Origin: Bifidobacterium cuniculi
Lineage (GTDB): Bacteria; Actinomycetota; Actinomycetes; Actinomycetales; Bifidobacteriaceae
Direction of reading: 5' to 3'
Length of the DNA: 64,000 nt
NCBI RefSeq assembly: GCF_000741575.1
Contig: NZ_JGYV01000009.1
Span: 1-64,000, forward strand
Shown: in pieces, positions 44,079 to 52,964 of the stretch
Layout: each line of letters starts with the position of its first letter
Position numbering within the stretch: the stretch's first letter is position 1
Made by a program: the position numbers and the translations under genes
The notes under the pieces: model-generated
The model's input: only the letters and a program-made list of their open reading frames with translations
Told to the model about the DNA's origin: nothing
Database searches by the model: none

Positions 44079-45578
44079 TCAGTCGTCGGCGCGCACGCGG
44101 CGGCGGTTGAGGCGCGCGGCGGTGCGGTTCGCCGCGAGCGCACCCACCAGCACGAGCGCGTAGCACAGCGCGACGCCGGCGACGAAGGTCAGCATGGTGG
44201 CGGGTTCGGTCATCGCGCTGGCCAGCAAGGGGATCATGAGGAAGACGGAGCAGGCCATGGTCAGGACGACCACGGTGTTCAGCGGGCTGAGGACCTCACG
44301 GTAGCGGGCGCGGGCGAGGGTGCGTTCGTCGGTGCCTTCCAGGACGAGCATGCGGTATTCGGGGGCCTGGTCGATCACGCTGGCGGACTGCATGACGCCG
44401 GAGCTGACGGCCGCGAGGACGGCGGCGAAGACCAGGGTGAGCATGCCGCCGGTGCCGATGTCGCGCATCACGGTGGCCATGACCTGGTCGCCGTTGCTGT
44501 CCGTGGTGCCCACGTAGCCGCAGATCGAGGTGATGCCGGCGATGAAGACGGCGAGCGCGATGCCGGAGACGTTGCGCCAGGCGCGCTTGGGGTTGTCGAG
44601 GATGCGGCGGGCGGCGAGCATGGTGGCGGCGTCCTTCGGGTGGCGGGCCAGGGCACGGGCTCGGGCCGACACGGCGAAGCAGCCGACGAGGTTGACCAGG
44701 GCGAAGCAGCCGACGATGAAGACGATGACGACGGCGATGGCCACGACTTGGGATTGCACGAGCTGGCCGAGGTTTTTCAGCACGGTGAAGGCGATGAGGA
44801 CGCCGGCCATGAAGATGATGGCACGCCACTTGCCGGGCATGGGTTGGGAGGCGCGGGCGGTGACGCCGAGCGGGGTGATGGCCACGCGGCGCAGGGTGAG
44901 CAGGGCGGAGACGAGGGAGAGGACGGCCACGCCGACGACGGTGCCGATGAGCGCCCAGGGGCCTACCCAGAGCTGTTCGAAGGTGAAGTGGGCGTCCTGG
45001 AAGTTCAGGAGCATGATGAGGGGCATGATGGCGAAGTAGCCGGCCACGCCGATGAGGGCGCCGGTGACGGATTGGAGCATGGCGTCGAAGGCGGTCAGGC
45101 GGGTGACCTGGGCGGTGGTGGCGCCCACGAGGCGCAGGGTGGCGAGGCGTTCGTCGCGGCGGGAGGCGGCCAGACGGGCGGCCGAGCCGGCCAGGGCGAC
45201 GAAGGGCACGAGGAGCAGGAGGCAGGCGAACAGGGCCAGGATCACGTAGAGCGAGGCGGTGTCTTCCATGTCGCCGGTGAAGAAGGGGGTGGATTGCGTC
45301 AGGCAGTGGTCGGGGTCGACCAGGCACCGCACGGTGTGGTCGGGGCTCGCGCGCCAGATGAAGCCGTGGAGGCCGCCGAGCACGGTGAGGAAGATGGCGG
45401 TGGCCGCGGCGAAGGCAATGACGGCGAGGAGGGTGGTGGAGTCGGTGGGGTTGGTGTTGGTGGAGCGGGTGCGGGTGTCGGAGCGGTGGAAGAGGCGCCA
45501 GAGGGCGAAGGTGGACATGGTGGACTTGGAGGTGGTCGGGGTGGTTTGGGTCTGTGTGGTGTCGGTGGCAGGATTCAT
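44079..45578 (-). CDS. FtsX/MacB-like ABC transporter permease
   Basis: 499 residues. After a polar Thr-rich N-terminus (about 45 residues) come an initial helix (LLAVIAFAAATAIFLTV), an extracytoplasmic loop with two cysteines (VRCLVDPDHCL), and two FtsX-type blocks of helices. The family works with an ATPase as a dimer to move lipids, peptides or to transmit force to cell-wall enzymes. It begins 4 bases after the 26-residue peptide gene and is in one operon with the ATPase. Confidence 0.85.
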   Translation of the reverse strand: MNPATDTTQTQTTPTTSKSTMSTFALWRLFHRSDTRTRSTNTNPTDSTTLLAVIAFAAATAIFLTVLGGLHGFIWRASPDHTVRCLVDPDHCLTQSTPFFTGDMEDTASLYVILALFACLLLLVPFVALAGSAARLAASRRDERLATLRLVGATTAQVTRLTAFDAMLQSVTGALIGVAGYFAIMPLIMLLNFQDAHFTFEQLWVGPWALIGTVVGVAVLSLVSALLTLRRVAITPLGVTARASQPMPGKWRAIIFMAGVLIAFTVLKNLGQLVQSQVVAIAVVIVFIVGCFALVNLVGCFAVSARARALARHPKDAATMLAARRILDNPKRAWRNVSGIALAVFIAGITSICGYVGTTDSNGDQVMATVMRDIGTGGMLTLVFAAVLAAVSSGVMQSASVIDQAPEYRMLVLEGTDERTLARARYREVLSPLNTVVVLTMACSVFLMIPLLASAMTEPATMLTFVAGVALCYALVLVGALAANRTAARLNRRRVRADD

Positions 45579-45582
45579 GGGA

Positions 45583-45663
45583 TTACTTGCCTTTCATGGA
45601 TGCGCCCACGGAGAGGATCAGGGCAAGGACGGAAAAGACCAGGGGAAGGGTGTAGGTGACCAT
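45583..45663 (-). CDS. 26-residue membrane peptide between ABC ATPase and permease genes
   Basis: ATG lies 2 bases after the ATPase stop; the stop lies 4 bases before the permease start. The product MVTYTLPLVFSVLALILSVG plus ASMKGK is one membrane helix with a basic C-terminus. Spacing this tight on both sides argues for a real gene. I infer a small accessory subunit or regulator of the transporter. Confidence 0.65.
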   Translation of the reverse strand: MVTYTLPLVFSVLALILSVGASMKGK

Positions 45664-45665
45664 GG

Positions 45666-46577
45666 CTACCTCTCTTCCAGGATCATGCCGTCGCGCATAT
45701 GGACGGTACGCGAGCAGTAGGAGGCGACGTTGGGGTCGTGGGTGACGAGCAGCACGGCGGCGTGGTTGGCGTGGGCGGCGTCCATAAGCAGGCGCATCAC
45801 CTCGTGGCCGGTGTTCTGGTCCAGGGCGCCGGTGGGTTCGTCCGCGAAGATGACCGCCGGGTTCACGCACAGGGCGCGGGCGATGGCCACGCGTTGCATC
45901 TGGCCGCCGCTCATTTCGCCGGGTCGCTGGTTCATCAGGGCGCGCAGCCCCATGCGGTCGAGCCATGCCATGGCGTGGTTGGTGGCCTGGGCGTAGGGGA
46001 CGCCGCCGAGCATGATCGGCAAGGCGATGTTCTCCACGGCAGGCAGTTCGGGCAGGAGCTGGCCGGACTGGAATACGAAACCGAAGGCGTTGCGGCGCAG
46101 GCGCGTGCGGTCCGCGTCGCTCATGGTCTCCAGGTTGGAGCCCCGGAAGGTGACGGTGCCGGCGGTGGGCTTGATGATGCCGGCGAGGGATTGCAGCAGC
46201 GTGGTCTTGCCGGAGCCGGAGGGGCCCATGATGGCCACGCTCTCCCCTTCCGCGAGCGCGAAGTTCACGTGGTTGAGAGCGAGCGGCTGGGCGCCCGGCA
46301 TGAGCGCGGGCCCTGCGCCGGCCACCGCATGGGCGGTGTGGGCCTTGGTGATGGAAGCGGTGTAGTCCATGACGAGATCGGCGGCCTGGAGGACTGCCTG
46401 GCGGAGAGAGGTGGTTGAGGGTGCGGGTATCGACGTGGTTGCATGCGGGGACGGAGCTGGCGCGGATGCGTTCGGTGACGGGGAGGCTCCGGGGTGGGGT
46501 GCCGTCTGGGTGGCAGCGGGGTTGTTGGGGCTGGGATTGGCGGCGGTGCCGGGTGCATTGGTATATGTGGTGTTCAT
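45666..46577 (-). CDS. MacB/LolD-like ABC transporter ATP-binding protein
   Basis: 303 residues from ATG at 46577. Residues 1 to about 60 are a Pro/Ala/Ser-rich leader not found in most homologues. The ATPase follows: Walker A GPSGSGKTT near 120, signature MSGGQMQRVAIARA near 224, Walker B VIFADEPTGALD near 245, and an H-loop VTHD. It powers the permease encoded downstream. Substrate unknown. Confidence 0.9.
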   Translation of the reverse strand: MNTTYTNAPGTAANPSPNNPAATQTAPHPGASPSPNASAPAPSPHATTSIPAPSTTSLRQAVLQAADLVMDYTASITKAHTAHAVAGAGPALMPGAQPLALNHVNFALAEGESVAIMGPSGSGKTTLLQSLAGIIKPTAGTVTFRGSNLETMSDADRTRLRRNAFGFVFQSGQLLPELPAVENIALPIMLGGVPYAQATNHAMAWLDRMGLRALMNQRPGEMSGGQMQRVAIARALCVNPAVIFADEPTGALDQNTGHEVMRLLMDAAHANHAAVLLVTHDPNVASYCSRTVHMRDGMILEER

Positions 46578-46818
46578 GCTTGCCAAGATATGCGCGGATT
46601 CACGGCGGCAGCATCGGCCCGGGGGATGAATGAGGAGGCCTCATCCGCCTCGAGGATGAGACAAGAGACAGATAAGAGACCGCTCCGAGAGGCATACCGC
46701 TATGCTCACGTACATCCGCCCCCCCCCTCATCGGCGAAAACCTCTCCCAGAGGGGTGGCGCATCCGTTCCCAAGGGCCATTTCCGAAGTCGTTCCGGAAG
46801 CATTACGTGGTTGGTTTC

Positions 46819-46934
46819 GTTGAGAGATATCAAATTCGGGGGTATGGGCAAGTATGGCCTGAAAAGAATGGCGGAATATCAAGCCTCTCGCAGACGCATA
46901 CTTGCCCATACCCCCGAATTTGATATCTCTCAAC
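46819..46934. mobile_element. MITE-like element, copy 2 (116 bp)
   Basis: Perfect 38-bp terminal inverted repeats beginning GTTGAGAGATATCAAATTCG. The centre shares GGCGGAATA with the copy at 12106-12223. No coding capacity. It lies between the ABC operon promoter and the 3' end of the DUF559-type gene. Confidence 0.85.
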
Positions 46935-46958
46935 GACAGCGGGTGTGGCAAGTTTGCA

Positions 46959-48029
46959 TCAAGCCACGTCAATCCACTCATCACTGACCGTAATTTCACC
47001 GGGAGAAGGCCTATATGGCTTCACCACCCCTTCCGGCGCCGGTGTCGGAGGTCCCGAATGCGGAATCTTTCGACGTCCAAGCGCGATATCCCGTCTACGG
47101 CATGCCTTTGCCAATTCTTCCAGGGACAGCACCGACGTGGTGTCATACTGGATTCCCGTACGTTCAGCCAAAAGGGCGGCCAACCGTTCCACCAACATGG
47201 CCTGCCGGCCTTCGGCAGCGAACAAGGCTTCCGTCACTTGCACGTATATCCATCCGGTTTCCTCGATGAGGGCACGTCGATCGGAATCTTCTTGCCATTG
47301 CTCCCTATGGAACTTGCCATCATATTCGACTGCCAGCCTTGCCTCGGGGTAGGCGGCATCCAAGGAAAACACACTGCCATCCCATGCCTGCATGGTCGCA
47401 TTCCGTGCCGGCAGAGGCAAGCCATGGCACAACAACGCAAGGATCAACCGGGCCTCCTGCCGGGAATCCGTACCACCGTGGATGAGCGGCAATGCCAGTC
47501 GGCAAGATCGCATCCCCTTGGGAAGCCTACGCCCTTGTGCCTGGCATGCCGCTGCAACCCTGTCCATGTAGTCTTCGAAATCTTCGCGCTCTACCGGCGG
47601 GTGAAGGGGTTTGCGTCGCCGAATGGCGTAGCCGAGCAGAACGAGTTCCTCAAAGGACAACCATTGTGCAAGCATGGTCCACGTGCACACCGGTGACGTG
47701 CACGTGATGCCCTCGCTTACTTCCACCGTATCCAAAGGAAGATTCCAAGCAAAACTGCGAATCTCACCGCCACGCTTGGTGCTGCGCCCCAAGCGTTGGT
47801 CGAGAGTCGGCACAACCACCTGATGCTTGTCCTTCGAAAAGGACTGCAACACGGCAGATTCGAATATTGGCAGCTCGATGCCCAGCAGTTGCAGAGCACT
47901 CATCAGCCCATACACATAGGGGCGCTTGAACCGATGGTTGCCCTCGAATGCGTGGCATGCCGCCACGGTCTCGATCTTGCACTTGGCAAGTTCGTGATCG
48001 TAGTTCCGATAGTCTTCGTCATCTTGCAT
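46959..48029 (-). CDS. AbiEi/DUF559-type protein with PD-(D/E)XK-like nuclease domain (paralogue B)
   Basis: 356 residues from ATG at 48029 (MQDDEDYRNYDHELAKC). A frame reaches 48131, but the start chosen places the -10 TACCGT 6 bases before the ATG and the upstream motif at the same distance as in paralogue A. Motifs shared with A: VEVSEGITCTSPVCTWTMLA, DSRQEARLILALLCHGLP, FSLDAAYPEARLAVEYDG (about 218-235), HREQW. The two proteins are clearly related but well diverged. Its role is not known. Confidence 0.75.
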   Translation of the reverse strand: MQDDEDYRNYDHELAKCKIETVAACHAFEGNHRFKRPYVYGLMSALQLLGIELPIFESAVLQSFSKDKHQVVVPTLDQRLGRSTKRGGEIRSFAWNLPLDTVEVSEGITCTSPVCTWTMLAQWLSFEELVLLGYAIRRRKPLHPPVEREDFEDYMDRVAAACQAQGRRLPKGMRSCRLALPLIHGGTDSRQEARLILALLCHGLPLPARNATMQAWDGSVFSLDAAYPEARLAVEYDGKFHREQWQEDSDRRALIEETGWIYVQVTEALFAAEGRQAMLVERLAALLAERTGIQYDTTSVLSLEELAKACRRRDIALGRRKIPHSGPPTPAPEGVVKPYRPSPGEITVSDEWIDVA

Positions 48030-48146
48030 GACGCTACGGTAAGGATTTCTGGCTTGACCTGCAAACCGATAGGGCTCCGATTGTGGATATGTGGATGGTT
48101 TCGGCGCGTCGCCCACAGTATCCACACGCAAATTGTGGATAGATCC
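48030..48146 (-). promoter_or_regulatory. Promoter of paralogue B with three DnaA-box-like sites
   Basis: ATCCACATATCCACA (minus strand, 48082-48096) equals the core of the motif before paralogue A and ends 52 bases before the start codon. Farther up, TATCCACA and TGTGGATA form an inverted pair at 48119-48141. TACCGT just before the ATG predicts a leaderless mRNA. Confidence 0.6.
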
Positions 48147-49139
48147 TCAGGTCAGCTTCCAGGAAATGCGGTGCAGGTCACTCGGCCCGTGGGAGGCAAT
48201 GGCGTCCCGATGCTCCTTGGAGCCGTAGCCCTTGTTGCGCTGCCATCCGTAGACCGCATATTCCGGGCGTTCACCCAGTTTCTCCATGAGGCGGTCTCGG
48301 GTCACCTTCGCCAATACAGCGGCGCAGGCCACGCTGGAGCAGGCGCGGTCGCCCTTCACCTTGGTCACCACGTGGGCCGGCACGGGCACGTCGGGTGCCT
48401 CGAAGGTGCCGAGCGCCTTGGTGATGTAGTCGTGAGGACCGTCCAGGATCGCCCCGACGCGGATGCCGGCCCAAGCGTCGGCCCCGGTGTGGACGGAAGG
48501 CCCGGCATCGTCCACATTCCCGGTGGATTCCCCGGGAATCCCATCCACGGCCAGCCCGAATTCCGGCTGGATGGCCACGCTGTCCGCATGGAGGCGACGG
48601 GACGGTGCGTTACCGCGTCGGGTCCCCGTTCCGCGCCCCGTGCCCTCGGCCGCCGCCGGGTTTTGCTCCTTGGAAGGACCGAGGCGGACAACTCCACCCT
48701 TCCGGCCGGCCCCGACCGTGGTCCCACCGTCCGCACCTCCCTGCCGCACATCGCCACCGCCGACGCCGGGTCCCCGCAGCCGCTCCCCCAGCTGTCGCTC
48801 CACCTGTTCCAAGGCACGCAGGGCCGCGATGCCCAGGGCGTGGGAGATGCCCCATTCGTCGATTTCCTCGTTGCTTGCCGACCCGATCGCATACCCGTCG
48901 CACCAGGCCGCCAGCGCATCGAACATGGCTTCGCGCCGATGCTCGGTCAGCAGCTTGGAATCATTGAGCCCTGCCGGCACATTGCGTTCGGCGCCCTTGA
49001 GCGACCCTGCCAGGAAGGCGGCTGCGCCGACCATCACGGGGCCAGCCAGCGAGCCGCGGCCCACCTCGTCGAAACCGACCACCAGGTCGAAGCCGTCCCC
49101 GGCCAATGCGTGCTCGAGTTCGAAGTTCGGGGTTTCCAT
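48147..49139 (-). CDS. rnhB: Ribonuclease HII with a long low-complexity insertion
   Basis: 330 residues from ATG at 49139 (AAAGGAG site). The motif VVGFDEVGRGSLAGPVMVGA (D24, E25) and the later ILDG (D233) plus VAAVLAK-like CAAVLAKVTRD are the RNase HII active site. Usual length is about 200-260; here about 105 Gly/Ala/Pro-rich residues (about 118-227) separate the helix EQVERQLGERL from VGAILDG. The enzyme removes ribonucleotides from DNA. It is the last gene of a run rplS-lepB-rnhB. Confidence 0.9.
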   Translation of the reverse strand: METPNFELEHALAGDGFDLVVGFDEVGRGSLAGPVMVGAAAFLAGSLKGAERNVPAGLNDSKLLTEHRREAMFDALAAWCDGYAIGSASNEEIDEWGISHALGIAALRALEQVERQLGERLRGPGVGGGDVRQGGADGGTTVGAGRKGGVVRLGPSKEQNPAAAEGTGRGTGTRRGNAPSRRLHADSVAIQPEFGLAVDGIPGESTGNVDDAGPSVHTGADAWAGIRVGAILDGPHDYITKALGTFEAPDVPVPAHVVTKVKGDRACSSVACAAVLAKVTRDRLMEKLGERPEYAVYGWQRNKGYGSKEHRDAIASHGPSDLHRISWKLT

Positions 49140-49222
49140 CGTTGGCTCCTTTCCGGTTGCCGCGAGGGCCGACGGCCGCGCATGACGCCCATGGCGCGAA
49201 AAAGTCACGAGGGATCGGGAAC

Positions 49223-49900
49223 CTACTGCCCGCTGCTCGTCACGCGGTCGGGTACGTCTGCGAACACCTCGTGGTGCGCACTCAGCCAGCCGATCCGGTT
49301 GAGCGGCCAGTAGCGCATGAACGCCACGCCCACCACGTCGCCGATGGGCACGAGGCCGCCGTCCCCGTCGTTGGAATGGTAGCGCGAGTCGGAGGAGTTG
49401 GCGCGGTTGTCGCCCATCACGAAGACGTGGTCGGCGGTCACCTCCACCTTGAAGGCGAAGTTGCTGGGCTCCACGCCAGGCTTGAGGTAGGACGACTCGT
49501 CAATCGCCACGCCGTTGATGGTCACCGGCGCGCCGTTACCGTCGCACTGCACGATGTCACCGGGCATGCCGATCAGTCGTTTGATGAGGTAGTCGCCGCG
49601 CTGGCCGGTCTCGTCGGCCAGCCAGTTGGCGGGGTCCTTGAAGACGACGATGTCGCCGCGCTTGAGCTCGATCGGCCGCGGCGACAGCTTGGTGGTGAGC
49701 ACGCGGTCGCCGGGCATGATGGTGTTTTCCATCGACCTCGATGGGATGACGTACATGCCGAAGAGCAGCCAGCGCAGCAACAGCACGATGATCACCGGCA
49801 CGGCGCACCACAGCAGCAGGTCGCGCCAGCTGAGGGTCTCGGGGTTCTTGTCGGCGGCATCGGTGCCCAACTGGCGGGCATGCTCGGCTTGTTTGCGCAT
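49223..49900 (-). CDS. lepB: Signal peptidase I
   Basis: 225 residues from ATG at 49900 (AGGAG, spacing 4); a TTG at 49930 is the alternative. One membrane helix lies at about 31-47. Catalytic Ser56 in IPSRSMENT and Lys107 in GDYLIKRLIG, then GHVFVMGDNRANSSDSR-type box (FVMGDNRANSSDSRYH). It cleaves signal peptides of exported proteins, including the pilins of this window. Length and order are normal. Confidence 0.95.
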   Translation of the reverse strand: MRKQAEHARQLGTDAADKNPETLSWRDLLLWCAVPVIIVLLLRWLLFGMYVIPSRSMENTIMPGDRVLTTKLSPRPIELKRGDIVVFKDPANWLADETGQRGDYLIKRLIGMPGDIVQCDGNGAPVTINGVAIDESSYLKPGVEPSNFAFKVEVTADHVFVMGDNRANSSDSRYHSNDGDGGLVPIGDVVGVAFMRYWPLNRIGWLSAHHEVFADVPDRVTSSGQ

Positions 49901-50018
49901 TGCGCTCCTGACGTTGGGCGGAACAGTCAACGGTCCTTATTCTAGGACACCGGGACGGCAGTCGGCAGTAAGAGCGCGGTTTCTTCACCAATCGTGGAAG
50001 ATTCCTTGCCGTAGGCGC

Positions 50019-50056
50019 AAAAAAACGAGGCTCGGCAGCGGGTGCCGGGCCTCGTT
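50019..50056 (-). terminator. rplS intrinsic terminator
   Basis: AACGAGGC...GCCTCGTT stem followed on the minus strand by a run of seven Ts, 17 bases past the rplS stop. Confidence 0.92.
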
Positions 50057-50072
50057 CAGGCATGGGCGACGA

Positions 50073-50438
50073 TCACTTGGCGGTGTTGTCGCGACGCTCG
50101 ACGATGCGAGCGGCCTTGCCACGCAGGTTGCGCAGGTAGTACAGCTTGGCGCGACGCACCTTGCCGCGACGCACGACCTTGATGGAGTCGATGGACGGGG
50201 AGTGCAGCGGGAAGCGACGCTCCACGCCGGTGCCGAAGCTGATCTTGCGCACGACGAAGGTCTCGCGCACGCCGGCACCCTGGCGGGCGATGACCACGCC
50301 GGTGAAGGTCTGGATACGGGAGTTGTTGCCTTCCTTGATCTTCACGTTCACGTCGACGGTGTCGCCGGGACGGAAGGCCGGGATCTCCTCGGCAGGCTTC
50401 ATGTGCTTGGCGTCGAATGCCTCAATAACGTTAACCAT
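50073..50438 (-). CDS. rplS: 50S ribosomal protein L19
   Basis: 121 residues from ATG at 50438 (GAGGAACACC site). [20 protein letters not shown] and [20 protein letters not shown] are the L19 signature. L19 lies at the 30S-50S interface. A strong terminator follows; lepB has its own start region. Confidence 0.97.
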   Translation of the reverse strand: MVNVIEAFDAKHMKPAEEIPAFRPGDTVDVNVKIKEGNNSRIQTFTGVVIARQGAGVRETFVVRKISFGTGVERRFPLHSPSIDSIKVVRRGKVRRAKLYYLRNLRGKAARIVERRDNTAK

Positions 50439-50886
50439 GGTGTTCCTCGTTCGCTGCCGCATATCAGCGCTAGGGTTGGGGGCCGACCGGCTGGGCGGGC
50501 CTCGTTCTGCTCATGCGCAGGATGCCCAGTGGCGTCCCGCGGGCGTGCCAATCCGCCGGGAGTCAAGCCCGGCTGGACCTGGTGGGGAACGGCGGTATGC
50601 GGCCGAACCATCCCCCGGCACAGCAACGCACCATCCTAGTGGAGGGGGTGGCCAGCGGGGCGGGACACTGCCCCGTATCCTAGCTGCCCATTGCCCGCCC
50701 GCAATCCGGGCCCCAAGCGGGTGCCCCGAAGGACACATTTTTCCCGACGCCTCAAAATGTGTATGCCTCCAGGCTGCACAAACCCAAATTGTGTCGTCTG
50801 GAGACCTACACGATTTCCTGACGCCAAAAAATGTGTCACCCTCCAGCCTGGACCTACCCATGGGCAAGTCCCATGCCCAACATCAC
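50439..50886 (-). other. rplS leader region with repeated ACACATTTT hairpins
   Basis: No gene. On the minus strand, 50720-50850 holds two related units, each GGAGG...ACACATTTT...GGCGTC-GGAAA...GTGT, and a third partial one (ACACAATTTGGGTTTGTG). They can form a series of short hairpins. The rplS promoter should lie below them. Confidence 0.5.
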
Positions 50887-50928
50887 GACAGGGGCGCCCG
50901 CCGTGAAATCACGGCGGGCGCCCCTGTC
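50887..50928 (-). terminator. pgi terminator
   Basis: Perfect 18-bp stem (GACAGGGGCGCCCGCCGT and complement) around a 6-base loop, 25 bases past the pgi stop. Confidence 0.88.
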
Positions 50929-50952
50929 AGTCAGCCAGTCAGGCCAGTGGGA

Positions 50953-52650
50953 TCAGAACTCGCGCACCTTGCGGTAGAAGTTGATCAGGCTGCGGGTGGA
51001 CTCGTCCTGGGCGGCCAGGGCGTCGTCGTCCTGGGAGATCGCCGGGGTGATCTCCTTGGCGAGCTGCTTGCCCAGCTCGACGCCCCACTGGTCATAGGAG
51101 TCGAGGCCCCAGACGGTGCCCTCGACGAAGGTGATGTGCTCGTACAGGGCGATGAGCTCGCCGAGCGCGAACGGGTCGAGACGCACGCCCATGATCGAGG
51201 TCGTCGGACGGTTGCCGGTGAACACGCGGGCCGGGACGATGTCCTCGGGCGTGCCCTCGGCGCGCACCTCGTCGGCGGTCTTGCCGAAGGCGAGGGCCTT
51301 GGTCTGCGCGAAATAGTTGCCCAGGAGCAGCTCGTGCATGTCCTGGTCGCCGTCCTTGAGCGGGTTCGGCGTGTTCGCGAAGGCGATGAAGTCGGCCGGG
51401 ATCAGCTGGGTGCCCTGGTGGATCAGCTGGTAGAAGGCGTGCTGGCCGTTGGTGCCGGGCTCGCCCCAGAAGATCTCGCCGGTCTCGCAGGTCACCGGGG
51501 TGCCGTCCCAGCGCACGGACTTGCCGTTGGACTCCATGGTCAGCTGCTGCAGGTAGGCCGGGAAGCGGTGCAGGTACTGGTCGTACGGCAGCACGGCGTG
51601 GGAGGCGACCTTGAAGAAGTTGCGGTACCACACGTTGAGCATGCCCATGAGCACCACGACGTTCTTCTCGAACGGGGTGTTCCTGAAGTACTCGTCGATC
51701 TGGTGGAAGCCGTTGAGGAACTCCTCGAAGCGGGCCGGGCCGAACACGATGGCCAGGGTCAGGCCGACGGCGGAGTCGACGGAGTAGCGGCCGCCGACCC
51801 AGTCCCAGAAGCCGAAGGCGTTCTTCGGGTCGATGCCGAACTCGGCAACGCGCTCCAAGTTGGTGGAGACGGCGACGAAGTGCTTCTCGACGGCCTCGGA
51901 CTTGGAGGCGTCGGAGCCGTCGATGGCGCCGGAAGCCTGCAGTTCCTCGAGCAGCCAGGCGCGCGCCTCACGGGCGTTGGTCAGGGTCTCGAGGGTGCCG
52001 AAGGTCTTGGAGACGACCACGAACAGAGTGGTCTCCGGGTCGAGGTCGCGGGTCTTCTCGGCGATGTCGTTCGGGTCGATGTTGGACACGTAACGTGCCT
52101 TGATGCCGGCGTCGGCGAAGGGCTTGAGCGCCTCGTACGCCATGACGGGGCCCAGGTCGGAGCCGCCGATGCCGATGTTGACGACCGTGTCGATCTCCTT
52201 GCCGGTGACGCCCTTCCACTCGCCCTTGCGGACCTGCTCGGCGAAGGCGTACATGCGCTCGAGGGTCTCACGCACGTCCTTGACGGTGTCCTGGCCGTCG
52301 ACGACATACTTGCCCTCGTCCTCGGCGGGGCGGCGCAGCGCGGTGTGCAGCACGGCGCGGTCCTCGGTGTTGTTGATGTGCACGCCGGTGTACATCTGCT
52401 CGGTGCGCTCGGCGAGCTTGACCTCGTCGGCCAGCTGTGCGAAGACCTTGAGCATCTCCGGCTTGATCAGGTTCTTGGACAGGTCGAAGTGCAGGGTGCC
52501 AGCGTCGAAGGACAGCTGCTCGACACGATTCTCGTCCTCGGCGAACCACTTCTTGAGGTCCACGCCTTCGGCCTGCATCTGGTCGTACACGCTCTGCAGC
52601 TCGGCCCAAGCCTCGGTCTTGGTGGCGTCAACGGGGGGATTGATAGCCAT
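50953..52650 (-). CDS. pgi: Glucose-6-phosphate isomerase
   Basis: 565 residues, the long bacterial form. [20 protein letters not shown] (about 150-169), [13 protein letters not shown], and [15 protein letters not shown] with the later [13 protein letters not shown] are the conserved sugar-isomerase motifs. It converts glucose-6-phosphate to fructose-6-phosphate, the substrate of the phosphoketolase shunt in bifidobacteria and also the source of mannose-6-phosphate for manC next to it. Confidence 0.96.
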   Translation of the reverse strand: MAINPPVDATKTEAWAELQSVYDQMQAEGVDLKKWFAEDENRVEQLSFDAGTLHFDLSKNLIKPEMLKVFAQLADEVKLAERTEQMYTGVHINNTEDRAVLHTALRRPAEDEGKYVVDGQDTVKDVRETLERMYAFAEQVRKGEWKGVTGKEIDTVVNIGIGGSDLGPVMAYEALKPFADAGIKARYVSNIDPNDIAEKTRDLDPETTLFVVVSKTFGTLETLTNAREARAWLLEELQASGAIDGSDASKSEAVEKHFVAVSTNLERVAEFGIDPKNAFGFWDWVGGRYSVDSAVGLTLAIVFGPARFEEFLNGFHQIDEYFRNTPFEKNVVVLMGMLNVWYRNFFKVASHAVLPYDQYLHRFPAYLQQLTMESNGKSVRWDGTPVTCETGEIFWGEPGTNGQHAFYQLIHQGTQLIPADFIAFANTPNPLKDGDQDMHELLLGNYFAQTKALAFGKTADEVRAEGTPEDIVPARVFTGNRPTTSIMGVRLDPFALGELIALYEHITFVEGTVWGLDSYDQWGVELGKQLAKEITPAISQDDDALAAQDESTRSLINFYRKVREF

Positions 52651-52964
52651 GATTTATGGGGCCTTTCGTCATCCATCTGAAGCCCCGCGCGGTCAGCAAC
52701 CGTTCGCAAGGCCTCACAAAACCACAACCATACCCACAAAATGCGACACTCAGCCCGTGCGGGCACCGGATGGAGGCCAAGCTCCCCATTGCGGTAGGTC
52801 TCCCTTGAGATTTTGTTCGAAAAATGAACAATTTCTGAAGCGGAAGCAACCACAAAGGACCGCAACGCCCCCATATGCCCCCTACGACATCACGCCCGCA
52901 CCAAAGCCCAGTCAGGGTGCGGCCCAACGCCCCCACCGAGCCCTGCAGCACCCCACAGCACCCC
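52651..52964. other. Intergenic DNA between manC and pgi
   Basis: No gene. An imperfect GAAATTGTTCA-family hairpin (AGATTTTGTTC...GAACAATTTCT) lies at about 52807-52836 and may end the manC transcript. The rest should hold the pgi promoter. Confidence 0.5.

Noticed and set aside
48030-48131. Longer start for DUF559 paralogue B at 48131
   Set aside because: It would place the motif shared with paralogue A inside the coding region; the start at 48029 aligns motif, -10 and ATG in both genes.
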